Positions 1 through 9,426 of a DNA stretch of 64,000 nt are shown piece after piece (the first letter of the stretch is position 1; each line of letters starts with the position of its first letter). The stretch is from Dimargaris cristalligena (Eukaryota; Kickxellomycota; Dimargaritomycetes; Dimargaritales; Dimargaritaceae): the NCBI GenBank assembly GCA_027576995.1, contig JANBQC010000036.1:22234-86233 (forward strand), written 5' to 3'. The translations under genes and the position numbers were made by a program. Below the pieces are notes generated by a model. That model saw nothing but the letters and a program-made list of their open reading frames with translations, was not told the origin of the DNA and did not search any database.

Positions 1-158
1 TAGACCGTAGTAGCAGAAGCCCTCTCCGAGCAGCGACCCCTGCCGCTGCTGCAATTTACCCTCTCCCCACCGTTGCTGCCTACCCTTATTGTGCCCCACC
101 ACATTCCCATTGGGTTCCTTGGCCCCTTTGTCTGTCTCCATTTTATTTATTTATTCAG
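1..158 (+). promoter_or_regulatory. Leader of the DHHC gene with a splice acceptor abutting the start codon
   Basis: The stretch ends in a T-rich tract and the acceptor TTTATTCAG at 150-158, immediately followed by the ATG of the palmitoyltransferase. This looks like the end of a leader intron, or of an intron after an upstream coding exon. The window edge cuts off whatever lies before it, so a donor cannot be assigned with confidence. Confidence 0.4.
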
Positions 159-1661
159 ATGGCGCTTGCCACCTTTCCCCCACAGCGCAAGGCTTCCACG
201 ACTGCTCTATTGGACTTTGCCCTGGACGGGCCAGCGTCCCAGTCGTCCGACTATGATTCCGAGGAGGAGGAAGACGAGGTAGCTTGGCGGCCTAGTCCCC
301 CCTCCGCCAAGGCACTCCGCTTACTTGGCCTCAGCGCACCGCCCTCGTCTCCACTGGTAGCGGCGAACAGCCACGTGGTTGGACCAAGAGAGGAAGAAGC
401 TGAGGAAGAAGAGGAGGAGGGGCTGTCCTTCCTCGAGGGCTTGGCCCTATCCGTCGAGCCCTCCCCAGCCACCTTGAACCCTACACCTAAACGGAGGTTC
501 CGACGGTACCCGGCGTCTTCCTTCTCGTCATCCTCGGACCACACCGTAGTTTCCCTTCCCGTCCCGGCCAACCAGGCGGCCTCGGCCCGTAACAAATTCA
601 AGCCCTCGTTCGACCTGCCGTCCCCTATCGAAACCCTCCCGGATATGCACTCCCCCCTGCCTACTACCTCGGGCTGGTTTTGGGAGCGGTCCATTGCCGC
701 CAATGTGCACTGGTTTCGCCGCCATGCCTTTCATCCGCCCTACCATCCCTACTTTTTTCTCCAGTGGCTCTTCTGCGTCCTCATTTTCTTTGGCCAATTC
801 CTCTACCAGGGCCGCTTTGTGCAGGACCAGCCCGCGGCCTTCCGCGCTGTCTACGTTGTTGGTATTCTCATGAGCTTATGCACTGGCCTTCTGAACATCG
901 CCGTCTCTGCGCTGGATCCCACCGATCCGGTGGTCAAGCAGGCCGCCGTGCCCCGCAATCCCGTGTACGATTTGACCCCTGGTATTCTCGTCAATAACCT
1001 GGTCACTGGTGTGTGCGACGTGTGTTTGGTCCAAACCGACTTCCACACCCGCCATTGCAAGCGCTGCAACCGGTGTGTGGCCGGGTTTGACCACCACTGC
1101 AAATGGCTCAATACCTGCATCGGCAGTCGCAACTACCGCACCTTCATCGCCCTTCTGGCGGTGGGCTGGATAACCGCCCTCGGCTACCTGGCCAACTCCA
1201 TTTACATTATTTACCTGTTCTTTTACCAAAAGGACGTCTATTTGCGGCGGGTGGCCGATATATTTGATTTAGACACCCCGCAACCCGATGCCCGGGCCTC
1301 CGCCGTCATCGGGGCCGACGTTTTGGTAGGCTGTCTGACCTTTTTGAACTGGATGGCCGTCTCGGCCGTCACCCAAATTCTGGTGTTCCATCTCCGCCTG
1401 CGCCGAACGGGCCAAACCACCGTTGACTACCTGAATGAGCTTGACGACCGCCGGCACGCCGAGGCCCACCTTCCCCCCGGGGTCCCCACCACTGGGCGGG
1501 TCCGGTTCCTTCGTCGCCTGCAGACCGTATCGAATGCAGTCCGCCATACTATCCGCCGAGTCCTTCGCCTGCCGAATCCCGCCAATGGACCGACCGATCT
1601 CCCCTATTCGTATTGGAAACCGCCACAACAGCCGGAGCCCGTGCCTCTCAATGCGCTTTAA
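159..1661 (+). CDS. DHHC-type protein S-palmitoyltransferase, ZDHHC1/11-like
   Basis: A 500-residue membrane enzyme that should transfer palmitate from acyl-CoA to protein cysteines on Golgi/ER or endosomal membranes. Residues 1-165 are acidic and Ser/Pro-rich and probably cytosolic. Two hydrophobic segments follow (about 200-255), then the cysteine-rich DHHC domain at about 285-335, with paired CxxC/HC zinc ligands and the active site D311-H312-H313-C314 in the context FDHHCKWLNTCIGSRNY. Two more membrane segments lie at about 328-355 and 385-410. The ALDPTD motif after the second helix and the GFDHHCKW context resemble the ZDHHC1/11 branch. The C-terminal 90 residues are basic and Pro-rich. 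The start is the first ATG after a splice acceptor, so an upstream exon could add residues. Catalytic residues are intact. Substrates cannot be inferred. Confidence 0.9.
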   Translation: MALATFPPQRKASTTALLDFALDGPASQSSDYDSEEEEDEVAWRPSPPSAKALRLLGLSAPPSSPLVAANSHVVGPREEEAEEEEEEGLSFLEGLALSVEPSPATLNPTPKRRFRRYPASSFSSSSDHTVVSLPVPANQAASARNKFKPSFDLPSPIETLPDMHSPLPTTSGWFWERSIAANVHWFRRHAFHPPYHPYFFLQWLFCVLIFFGQFLYQGRFVQDQPAAFRAVYVVGILMSLCTGLLNIAVSALDPTDPVVKQAAVPRNPVYDLTPGILVNNLVTGVCDVCLVQTDFHTRHCKRCNRCVAGFDHHCKWLNTCIGSRNYRTFIALLAVGWITALGYLANSIYIIYLFFYQKDVYLRRVADIFDLDTPQPDARASAVIGADVLVGCLTFLNWMAVSAVTQILVFHLRLRRTGQTTVDYLNELDDRRHAEAHLPPGVPTTGRVRFLRRLQTVSNAVRHTIRRVLRLPNPANGPTDLPYSYWKPPQQPEPVPLNAL

Positions 1662-2230
1662 TGACGGGTCATTGGCAATTCATACTTCTTCTGATTCTCT
1701 CAAAGACGCGATACCTGGGGCCGGGTGGCTTTTGGGTTACTCCTAATCTGATCCCATACCTGTGTATTATTAAATCCGAGTCCGCAACCTGCCGCATAAC
1801 TTTAGTGTAATCATAGCATAGCTTCCTCCCCCGGTGCTTCCACTAGTACGGACATTTTGGATAGGTGATTCTGCTTGGTGGCGCTTTTTCAGTTCCACAC
1901 ACACCCCCCCTGTGACCTTGCACGGTAGTTGATTATACCGAGGAGGAACGCAGTTATATCAATATATTTATTAAAAATAAAGCAATGGCCAATGGCAGGC
2001 CCGAATGAGACTAACCCCACATACCATCGTCACTCAGGGGGTGGAGCTGGATGAAGGAAGATACTTTGGGTTCCTTCCGGGTTTGAGGTATCGACTAGAG
2101 TCGGCTTTACGGGAACCGAGTTAATTAGGGGGCGGGCATACCCCGATTTGTGCCAAGCTTCGGTTCCCCGGTAGATGTCGACTTTAGCATGGTGATACCC
2201 CCGTATCCCAATTTGCTCTGAATGGTCCCT
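1662..2230. other. Intergenic, no gene seen
   Basis: This holds the 3' flank of the palmitoyltransferase gene. A run of A/T with AATAAA-like sequence near 1966-1981 is a plausible polyadenylation region. No ORF with coding character was found. Confidence 0.5.
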
Positions 2231-2587
2231 TCACCTATATTGAAGACCAGCTATGATTGACCCTGCTACCCAACAGTACACTGATTGCCGGCCTAAGTAG
2301 GTAATAATTACTGTCTCATCTCCAACTGGAGTAGGCCTTTCTCGCACCACTTGGTCAAGGATTGCCATTGAATCTTCCCACAACCCCGCCAACAATGCCA
2401 TGAACCTTTTAGGGTTATTGCGGGCTTTGTTTGCATGTCCTCGAATGCAGACGCCTGCACCCGTAGATTCGGACTTGGCTGGCGCGATGGGGCTTACGCT
2501 AATTAGGTTTTCGCTAGGGTCATTGGAGTTAGGTGACCGACAGGATTGAGTACCGGCCATAATCCCGTCCAACGAAATGTCAGTCAT
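2231..2587 (-). CDS. Hypothetical protein, 118 residues
   Basis: An ATG-started, uninterrupted minus-strand frame of 118 codons lies in an otherwise gene-free gap. The composition is balanced (Trp, Asp, Glu and Cys present, no low complexity), with a helical-looking middle (RFMALLAGLWEDSMAILDQ) and a hydrophobic C-terminus. I recognise no family. There is no clear TATA box or intron. It could be a small real gene, one exon of a larger gene, or a decayed fragment. Confidence is low because a frame of this length can occur by chance in DNA of about 50% GC. Confidence 0.3.
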   Translation of the reverse strand: MTDISLDGIMAGTQSCRSPNSNDPSENLISVSPIAPAKSESTGAGVCIRGHANKARNNPKRFMALLAGLWEDSMAILDQVVRERPTPVGDETVIITYLGRQSVYCWVAGSIIAGLQYR

Positions 2588-3039
2588 CGACTGTGCTTAG
2601 GGTGTTTGATCTCACTGTGCCATGATTTCCCTCGATTCCTCGTACTATCCCCGCCACTCACTAATGAGTAGGGTTATAACAACAACCTAATTCGCTGCAC
2701 TTGTATTTGAAACATTCAACGGGGCAAGTCCACTTCTAGATCCCCCTTTCTCACCCAACATCCGTCGCCTTTTTTTTGGGGGGGTGTGAGGGGGGGAGGG
2801 TCGGACCCTACGCATGGGTTGGCCTGTATATTTCACCCTCTGCTTACACATGGTAATATTTAAGGCCTCAAAGGCCATCTTCCGCCTGGCTTACTTTCCG
2901 GCTTTGTTCTTTGCGTATTGATCTTCATTCCCCCCCTAATTAACCACCGGTCTACTTGGTGGGTAGCCCCTCAGCCAACTATATCGAATTATTAGACATT
3001 TTCCCATTACCCGGGCCTTTTCACGAGACTTGGCGTACC
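2588..3039. other. Intergenic, promoter side of the 7TM gene
   Basis: No coding signal was seen. A purine/pyrimidine-asymmetric stretch of G and T runs lies at 2771-2800. The open frame upstream of the 7TM start begins only at a TTG (2956) and was not used. Confidence 0.4.
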
Positions 3040-4701
3040 ATGCTTAGTCGGTGGTGCGCTCGGGTGACCATTATAGCCCTGGGTTTGTGGCTGGGGTGTG
3101 TTCGGGATAGCCAGGCCTCACTAACGACGGTCGCCACTCAGGAAACTTTCCGGGCCTATGACTTTCCCCGCAACGATGACCACCCAGCACCGGGGCTAAG
3201 TGCCTTCTCCGGCCATCTATTATTAGCCTCCGTGGATGAGAACTGCCACATCCAGGTGGATGACTCAAAGTATCCCAGTATTTTGGGTAACAATGGGCCG
3301 CGGAACGACTCGCTGGGCACTATCCTCGCGTACGTCGATATGTCCAACTTGCCAAGCATCAAGTGTCGCCGTTTAGTATCCGTACTTGAAGTCAGCCAAG
3401 GTCTCGAATCCATCGACGCCCTCGTTTTCGCCTCGATCCACGACTCCGACACCGACTTTGGGGGACTCGACGACATTAATTTGTATTTCTACCGGGAGGC
3501 CTTGCCCATACCCCAGTTTTTATTGGCAGTGGGCCAAGACACGGGCCAGAGCCTCTTGCGCCAGCTTACCGAACACCCCGCCCCGGAGGGGATTTCCGTG
3601 ACCGGCGTGTGGGACGACAGCCCCTGGACGGTTCTGGCCGGAAGCGTGGGCTTTCTGTTTGTCCGCTGGCTCTTCTTTGCTATCCGCGTGTTAGCGGCCT
3701 TGTATGTGACGTACCACATGTTTACCATGTACCGCCTCTCCTGCTTCCGCTACTCGTTCAAATTCCTGGTCTTTACGGCGATTCTAGTCCACCTGGTTGC
3801 CTTTATGATCGGACCGCTGGAGCTATATATTTACCGCTACCAGGCCTGGCTGTTCCTCATTGGCTGGTTTGCGGTCAATGCGGCTTTTTACGCACTAATT
3901 CTACGGTGGGCCCGGGTGGTGCGGTCCATTTACCCCTGGAAATGGCTCCGGTTCTTCACCGCTCTAGCCCATGTCGCCTTTTACGCTGTCTTCATCACTC
4001 TCTTCTTCACGGGCCTTAATTACTTTACCTTGCCCAGCCGGGAGTTTGTGTCCGATTTCGGCAACATTTTACGCACCTATGTCGTAACGTCCCTGACGGC
4101 CATCCAATCGGTCTTCTTCACAACAGTGGGGCTAAGGGTCGTATTCCTCCAATGGCGTCAGTACCGTTCGGACCCGGGTGCCATGGCTCTCATTAAATTG
4201 ACCCTGCTATGCCTGTTTTCCATGTTTGGCTGGCTACTGCTATCACTGGTGCTGGTCCTCATCCAAACTGTTTGGGCCGTTCCCGATGTGAAAACCTACC
4301 TGGGCCGGATTATTTGCTCCCATATCGCCAGTCTATTGGCGGTTTTCGCGGTCTTTTGGAATATGACCGTGTCAGGTGTCGATTCGCATTCATCTGACCC
4401 GTCCGGCCAAGCCCGGACGTCGCTGGGTGGTCGATTGGGCAGTGTCCACCTACAGTCCTGCAATGGCCACTTAGTCGACACGTGTGCGTCAACCCCACGC
4501 ACCTCGCGCGACTGCGTTTCGGACGTCCTCGAAAAGGATTGCAAAAACCCTCTGTCCGAAAAACCGGTTAGGTTGTCGATTCTTCCCTCGGTGTCGCCGA
4601 GACCCCGTCATCTCAGCCGGTGTGAACCTGAGCCGCGGGCTCTGAATGAGGACCCACCTACTTTTGGGACCGAATCTTATGAATGTAAAGTACTTATTTA
4701 G
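3040..4701 (+). CDS. Seven-transmembrane protein with a lumenal/extracellular N-terminal domain
   Basis: I start this 553-residue protein at ATG 3040 because a clear signal peptide follows at once (RVTIIALGLWLGC), cleaved before about residue 27. Residues 30-195 form a soluble, Asp-rich domain with two cysteines flanking it. Seven hydrophobic segments follow from about residue 198 to 450, starting with FVRWLFFAIRVLAALYVTYH and ending with the helix SHIASLLAVFAVFWNM. The last 100 residues are polar, Ser/Pro-rich and presumably cytosolic. A signal peptide plus N-terminal domain plus seven helices is the layout of the GOST/PTM1, lung-7TM and GPR180/TMEM145-type families, but I see no diagnostic motif for any of them. 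Role unknown; plausible places are secretory-pathway trafficking or surface sensing. Confidence 0.7.
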   Translation: MLSRWCARVTIIALGLWLGCVRDSQASLTTVATQETFRAYDFPRNDDHPAPGLSAFSGHLLLASVDENCHIQVDDSKYPSILGNNGPRNDSLGTILAYVDMSNLPSIKCRRLVSVLEVSQGLESIDALVFASIHDSDTDFGGLDDINLYFYREALPIPQFLLAVGQDTGQSLLRQLTEHPAPEGISVTGVWDDSPWTVLAGSVGFLFVRWLFFAIRVLAALYVTYHMFTMYRLSCFRYSFKFLVFTAILVHLVAFMIGPLELYIYRYQAWLFLIGWFAVNAAFYALILRWARVVRSIYPWKWLRFFTALAHVAFYAVFITLFFTGLNYFTLPSREFVSDFGNILRTYVVTSLTAIQSVFFTTVGLRVVFLQWRQYRSDPGAMALIKLTLLCLFSMFGWLLLSLVLVLIQTVWAVPDVKTYLGRIICSHIASLLAVFAVFWNMTVSGVDSHSSDPSGQARTSLGGRLGSVHLQSCNGHLVDTCASTPRTSRDCVSDVLEKDCKNPLSEKPVRLSILPSVSPRPRHLSRCEPEPRALNEDPPTFGTESYECKVLI

Positions 4702-4905
4702 TCATGGCCGAAAAGGCCGGTTATTAATGAATTTAATTACACCGCTGGTAACTAAAGTTGGACTCTTCCCCCCCCCCTGTGTTAGTGAAACAAGGTCTCT
4801 CAGGGTATGATGTGGGGAAAGAAGGGTGGTTGGCCCTACTACCAATAGCTGTATCGAATTTTTTGGTTTAGGATTGGCCAAATAGCCAAAACAATCGCTT
4901 GATAA

Positions 4906-5055
4906 AATATATGACTGTAACTTGGCCCCGCTATATAGAAGGTTGTACATGATCTGTGTATAGGATAAAATAGGCAGACAATTTGTTTTTATCCAGTAGC
5001 ATGTGCCTCATCCAGCGGAGTTTTCGTTATATAGCCCAGTCGAACCTCTTCTATG
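4906..5055 (+). repeat. Dispersed short inverted-repeat element, copy 1 (degenerate)
   Basis: This aligns along its length with the copy at 38093-38238. It has a start like CCCCGCTATATAGAAGG, a core ATCCAGTAGCATGTGCCTCA, then TTTTCGTTATATAGCCC and CGAACCTCTTC. The terminal inverted repeats are recognisable but mutated. It lies in an intergenic gap downstream of the 7TM gene. No coding capacity. Confidence 0.7.
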
Positions 5056-6471
5056 TTGACTTGGGTGGTGACTGAGTACACACAGCCAACTAGCGGGTAT
5101 TAGTAGGACCGAAAGTCGGTTAGAGTTAGCCTGGCATTATTTGAAACTCGGTGTCAATCGGGAAATTGGGCCATCTGTATTTAAATCGGGAATAACGCGT
5201 CCGATGGCCCCCACCACTCCACCGGATGCTCACTACTGCCAAAACTTTAAAGTACATGATGCGTACTGTAATTCACGGCCACAACCATGTTAAACATGAC
5301 GACCCTAAAGTTGTCAGTAGTAGTATGGAGTATAAGTTCCCCTGGCCCATGCGGTAGCTGCTTGTTGTCCTTTACCTTGGCTTGGGACTGTCGGGTAGGT
5401 ATGATATTCCGGCCATTTCACTTCACACACCCCCCTCCGGCATAGTCGCCATGAAAATATAGGTACCTAACCACATCCTATGTAACGGGGCTCCCTGCTG
5501 GGCTTGGGAGGGCGGAACAATGCCGCCTCCGCTATACTAACATGTCCGCTGGTTATTAAAAGCCCACACTGGTGAGTGCCCTTAATCCTTACTGCATTCA
5601 ACTGGTGCCTTCAGCCCCACCACGTTGGTCCCAGTCCACTGTGATAAAATAGCGCAATTAACACCGGATTCGGCCGGTCCGACTCAGTTTTGCAAGTATT
5701 GCTTATTGATGGGCGCAGTTGCTCATAGATTACCGCCTTTGTTCCTTCCTACGAACTTCGTGTTAGGAAGGGGAGGGGTGGGCTGGATAAATATTTGGCA
5801 TTCCTTAAAAGTATTCGACGGTAGCTGGCCCAACAAAATGGGGCCGATTTGCGGCCATTGGATAAGCCAAGTGGCAATCGATACGGCTGATCGATGTGTA
5901 TATATGTGGGTATTCGAAAGAGGAGGCGACGACCCGGATCAGTAATTAGCCAGGTTGGTTACGGAGATAGGTTCTGTTCGTATGATCAGGAAGAGCATCG
6001 TTAGGCAATCGTGGAGTATCAAGACTTTCGTCAAGGCTAAGAGATTGGTTAGGTTTTATTACAGAGAGCACCGACTTCATTGGACGTGTATCCCTTTATT
6101 GGCGGGAGTCGCTGTGGGTGGGAAGGCAAGGGCGGGTTGGAGGCACAATAAAAATAGAAAACAGAGGCACAAGGTTAATTCGGCCAGCGCTTTTTAGCAT
6201 TACGTTGCCATTGGGAGGACTGTGGGCGGGGCCAGTGTCGGACCAATGATTGGGCTACGATTTTCCCTCGCCCCTCTTTACGAGAAGTGATGAATGGGCT
6301 ATTCAGTGCATCGACCCAGCAGTGCCTGGACCAAGGCTGTGTAGGGGTAGCCTTCCATACATCCCCCATTTGGTCCAGTCCGTTCGGTGGGGCGTTACCC
6401 AGTCTGTTGTTCTCTGGCCGATATCCCAAAATAGCGAGTCGCGGCGACCTCGACTGGCCCTTTCTAATGCC

Positions 6472-7082
6472 TTAGTACCACGGACCTCCCCCTTTGCCGG
6501 GCCGCGGTGAAAAAGACTCATCGATTATAACAAATGCTCGGTCGGGGCAAACGGCGGGTGATAGGGTTCCAGTAAGGCCGGTTAGGGTTAGGAGGGGTAA
6601 GTCCGACACCGGAGCGGGGGATTGGCTACGCGTTCTAGTCCTAAAATAGAATGGCGGATGAGCAAAAGGAGCGGCAAATGGGCGAGACATGCTGGAGTGA
6701 AGATTCGCGCTGAGAACAGTGGAGTTCGTTAATCTGCCAATCGGGCGAATACATATCATCATCATCATCAGAAACGCATGTGTCCCCTCGCCTTCGAATT
6801 TATGAGCGGAAAACCAAACACATACCACCGGCCATGTGAACAGCATAAACGAGCGGTTTAAAGATAACGTGAGGCCGCCAAGGATAGTCAAGGGCTGGTA
6901 CTAACAGCCTCGCCAACGAAAATAGGCAGGGCCCCGACGACGGCCAGCTTACCCAGGCCGACTCGATCCACTTCATCAGATACAAGATGGATGGGGACTT
7001 CCCTCATGAGGGGGGAGACCCAGCGGCGGTAGGGGTCGCAGAAATCGCTCGATGCGAGATTATCGAGGTGTCCTCCATTTGT
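6472..7082 (-). pseudogene. Possible spliced gene or relic, product unknown
   Basis: Three minus-strand stretches look like coding exons joined by introns. One at about 7060-6900 reads FCDPYRRWVSPLMREVPIH and continues through LGKLAVVGALPIFVGEAV. A short one near 6865-6830 reads FKPLVYAVHMAG before a GTATGT donor. A third at 6741-6472 contains SSMSRPFAAPFAHPPFYF and ends at a stop. A GGCAG acceptor precedes the third. I could not build one phase-consistent model or recognise a family. It may be a divergently transcribed neighbour of the SOD gene or a decayed gene. Confidence 0.25.
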
Positions 7083-7206
7083 CCGTTGGTGGGGATTGCC
7101 CCCTTTTCGTTTCACACTTCTCCAGCATTAAAGCCCATTGGACTCCTCCTGGCTTCCGTACTCCAGTCTATGGATAACCAGGGGTAATTCACCGTGCCGG
7201 GAGCAC

Positions 7207-7214
7207 TATTTAAA
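7207..7214 (+). promoter_or_regulatory. TATA-like box of the SOD gene
   Basis: TATTTAAA lies 166 bases upstream of the SOD start codon and is followed by a C/T-rich leader. The distance is similar to those of the TATATAA boxes of GAPDH (142) and the small secreted protein at 45009 (138). Confidence 0.5.
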
Positions 7215-7372
7215 CCGGCCCTAGCCCTCTCGTTCCTTCCCTATTCACACCATCCACTTTCCCCTCCTCTTTCCCTCTGATCGGCCTGTTGTGAGTCCGC
7301 TAGCTCCATTTTCATTTCGCCTGCCTAGTCTCCACGCATTTCCCCCTGATTATTGCCGCACTTCCCTTCACT

Positions 7373-7894
7373 ATGCGTTTCTCTACTGCTTGTCTGGCTC
7401 TGACCGCCTTGGCCGCCCCCGCTTTGGCCCTGCCGACCGCCGACCACGCCGTCGCCAAGTTCGAAAACCCCGCCGGAGTATCGGGCCAGGTGACTTTTGA
7501 GCGCCAGCCCAAGTGCGGCGCGCAGGGTACGCACGTCTCCTTCCAGTTTAGCGGGTTTGGCGCCACCGCCGTCGGCCCCTTCTCCTACCATATTCACCAG
7601 TCTCCGGTAGGCGCGGACGGTGGCTGCACGGCCACGGGCGGACACTTTGACCCCTACGCCGTCCCCAAAACCCCCGTGTACACCTGCAATCCCGCGCAGG
7701 CCCGTGCCACCTGTGAGGTGGGCGACCTTAGTGGTAAGCACGGGAAGCTCAACCCCCTGCCCGCCAACGGACCCGTCAGTGGGTCGTACCACGACGTCGA
7801 CGTGGAGCTCACCGGAGCCAACGCTATCGTGGGGCGGTCGGTGGTGGTGCACAATGCCCAGGGTGACCGGATTGCTTGCGCCAACATTGTTTAG
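7373..7894 (+). CDS. Secreted Cu-only superoxide dismutase
   Basis: A 173-residue protein with a signal peptide (cleavage near 20, after ALALP) and a Cu/Zn-SOD fold. The copper ligands are visible as H73 and H75 (SYHIHQS), H91 (GGHF) and H160 (VVVHNAQGD). Two of the zinc-site histidines of Cu/Zn SODs are missing. The C-terminal half instead has CEVGDLSGKHG, in which E115 and D118 match the Glu/Asp pair typical of fungal Cu-only SODs such as Candida SOD4/5/6. In that family the enzyme sits outside the cell, removes superoxide without bound zinc and can load copper there. Paired cysteines (48, 85, 105, 114, 169) suggest disulfides. No GPI signal follows the domain, so the protein is probably released. 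Intronless, with strong C-ending codon bias suggesting high expression. Confidence 0.9.
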   Translation: MRFSTACLALTALAAPALALPTADHAVAKFENPAGVSGQVTFERQPKCGAQGTHVSFQFSGFGATAVGPFSYHIHQSPVGADGGCTATGGHFDPYAVPKTPVYTCNPAQARATCEVGDLSGKHGKLNPLPANGPVSGSYHDVDVELTGANAIVGRSVVVHNAQGDRIACANIV

Positions 7895-8488
7895 ACTCGG
7901 CCGGGTTTTTGCCGGATAATCTCGCATGGTGCTTAGACGCCCACGTTGTAATGCCATTTCCCATATTTATGGGCGCTTTCATCCGTAGACTCGGATGGGT
8001 TGGACAGAGTGCCTTTTTTAATGACCCTTTCATGACTAGGGGCTAAATACCCCGTCTCGCGACTAATAAAACGCATATTTGATATCGAATGAGGGTGGGT
8101 AGATATAGTATATCTATTTTCTTAGGGCGTTTAGCCAAAAAGGCAGTGCGGGTTTATGGCGGAGAAGTCCAATCAAACCAAAACAAGACAGGGCAAGTAC
8201 CGCCCCATTCAGCTGGTGAGGAACGGTGATAATCAAGGCCAGCCCTAGTAGACTGCTCCGAAAACCATTCCCCCCCAGTGTGAGGGCTTTTGGAGGAGCA
8301 TTAGTTTGGGAATGTTTAGCGTCGAATCCAAACCTCTAAGGCAGGGCAAAATAGTTGAGGGAGGGTTATAGAGACTTCCCTCCTTTTACTGGCGGTTCAT
8401 TGCCCTCCTCTATCCACTAGACTCCTTTCGCTGACCTACTCCTTCTGCCCATTTTACTTGTCGCGTATACTTCAGCCCCTCTAACACC
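7895..8488. other. Intergenic, no gene seen
   Basis: This is the SOD 3' flank and the phosducin-like promoter. AATAAAA-like sequence at 8064-8071 may serve polyadenylation. The last 100 bases are C/T-rich, as in other leaders here. Confidence 0.5.
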
Positions 8489-9426
8489 ATGAGCGACCCC
8501 TTGGAAGACCTCATTCGGAACATGTCGTCTGCTCCGGATGAAACCGCCCAAGAGCAGCGGCGGAAACAGCTGGACCAGGACCTCACTTCAGACGAAGATG
8601 ACCACGATAGTGCAGAGGCTGAACCGTCCCTCTACACCCGGGAGCTAACGGACGGGCCCCAAACGGGACCTAAAGGGGTTCTCGCTGACTATCGACACTT
8701 TAAAGCTATTCAGCAGCAATACCAACGCCAGCCTCGGTCCCAGCCCCCGCCCCGGGAACCGACGCGTGGGGCCGAGTCAGCAGACGACTCGGAATTCGAT
8801 GACCTACTCGACGACGAGGTCCTACAGCAGTACAGCCAGCAGCGGCTGGCCGAGTGGCAAGCGAACCAAAAAACCTTTGGTACAGTGGAGGAGGTGGCCG
8901 CGGACAGCTACGCGACCACGGTGGACCAGGAGGCGCCCACGGTGCGGGTGGTAGTCCACGTATACGACGACTCGGTGGCGGTCTGCCGGCATCTCAATGA
9001 AATGCTGAGTGGGCTGGCCCGGACGCTTCCTCACATCCGGTTTATCAAGATTCAGGCATGGGAGACGGGCCAATCCACGTTTACCCCAGATGTCCTTCCG
9101 ATTTTGCTGGCGTACCAGGACGGCCTGTTGATTGATACGGTTATTCGGGCGGCCGACCAACTGCCGACTGGCCACTTTACGGCGACAGACGTGGCTAACC
9201 TGCTGCAAAAGTAAGTCGATAACGTTCCGTCACCCCATGTCCCTCGTTTCTCAGTTGCTGGGCTATGCCGTTCTGGAATAACCCTCCCCCCCCGGTCGTT
9301 GAGCCTAGCTGATAGATCCTAACTCCCCCCATCTATACGCTTGTTTGTTCATAACATGATGCCTTCTCCTCTCCCGCCTTCTTCAGGACCGAATTGCTGC
9401 CAACCACCACCACCACCACCAACTGA
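8489..9426 (+). CDS. Phosducin-like protein (PhLP1 type)
   Basis: Two exons, 8489-9210 and 9387-9426, give 253 residues. Residues 1-130 are acidic and Gln-rich and include GPKGVLADYRHFK (60-72), the signature helix of phosducin family proteins that contacts G-beta. Residues 145-245 form a thioredoxin-like domain without CxxC. Family members act with the CCT chaperonin to fold G-beta and assemble G-beta-gamma. Without splicing the frame meets TAA at 9212-9214, inside the donor AA|GTAAGT. Joining to the acceptor CTTCTTCAG at 9386 replaces that stop with KTELLPTTTTTTN, restoring the LLP that phosducin-like proteins carry at the C-terminus. This is why I prefer the spliced form. The Thr tail comes from a CAC/ACC repeat. 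Confidence 0.85.

Larger units (their letters stand above)
4702..7372. other. Gene-poor interval with one repeat copy and possible coding fragments
   Basis: The interval contains a copy of the dispersed inverted-repeat element (4906-5055), a possible spliced minus-strand gene or relic (6472-7082) and the SOD promoter. The plus-strand frames at 5625-5945 and 5955-6197 have no recognisable family and no promoter or splice context, so they are not called. Confidence 0.5.

Noticed and set aside
5625..6197. Two plus-strand frames of 106 and 80 codons
   Set aside because: They lack ATG context, splice signals and family similarity. Composition is not convincing.
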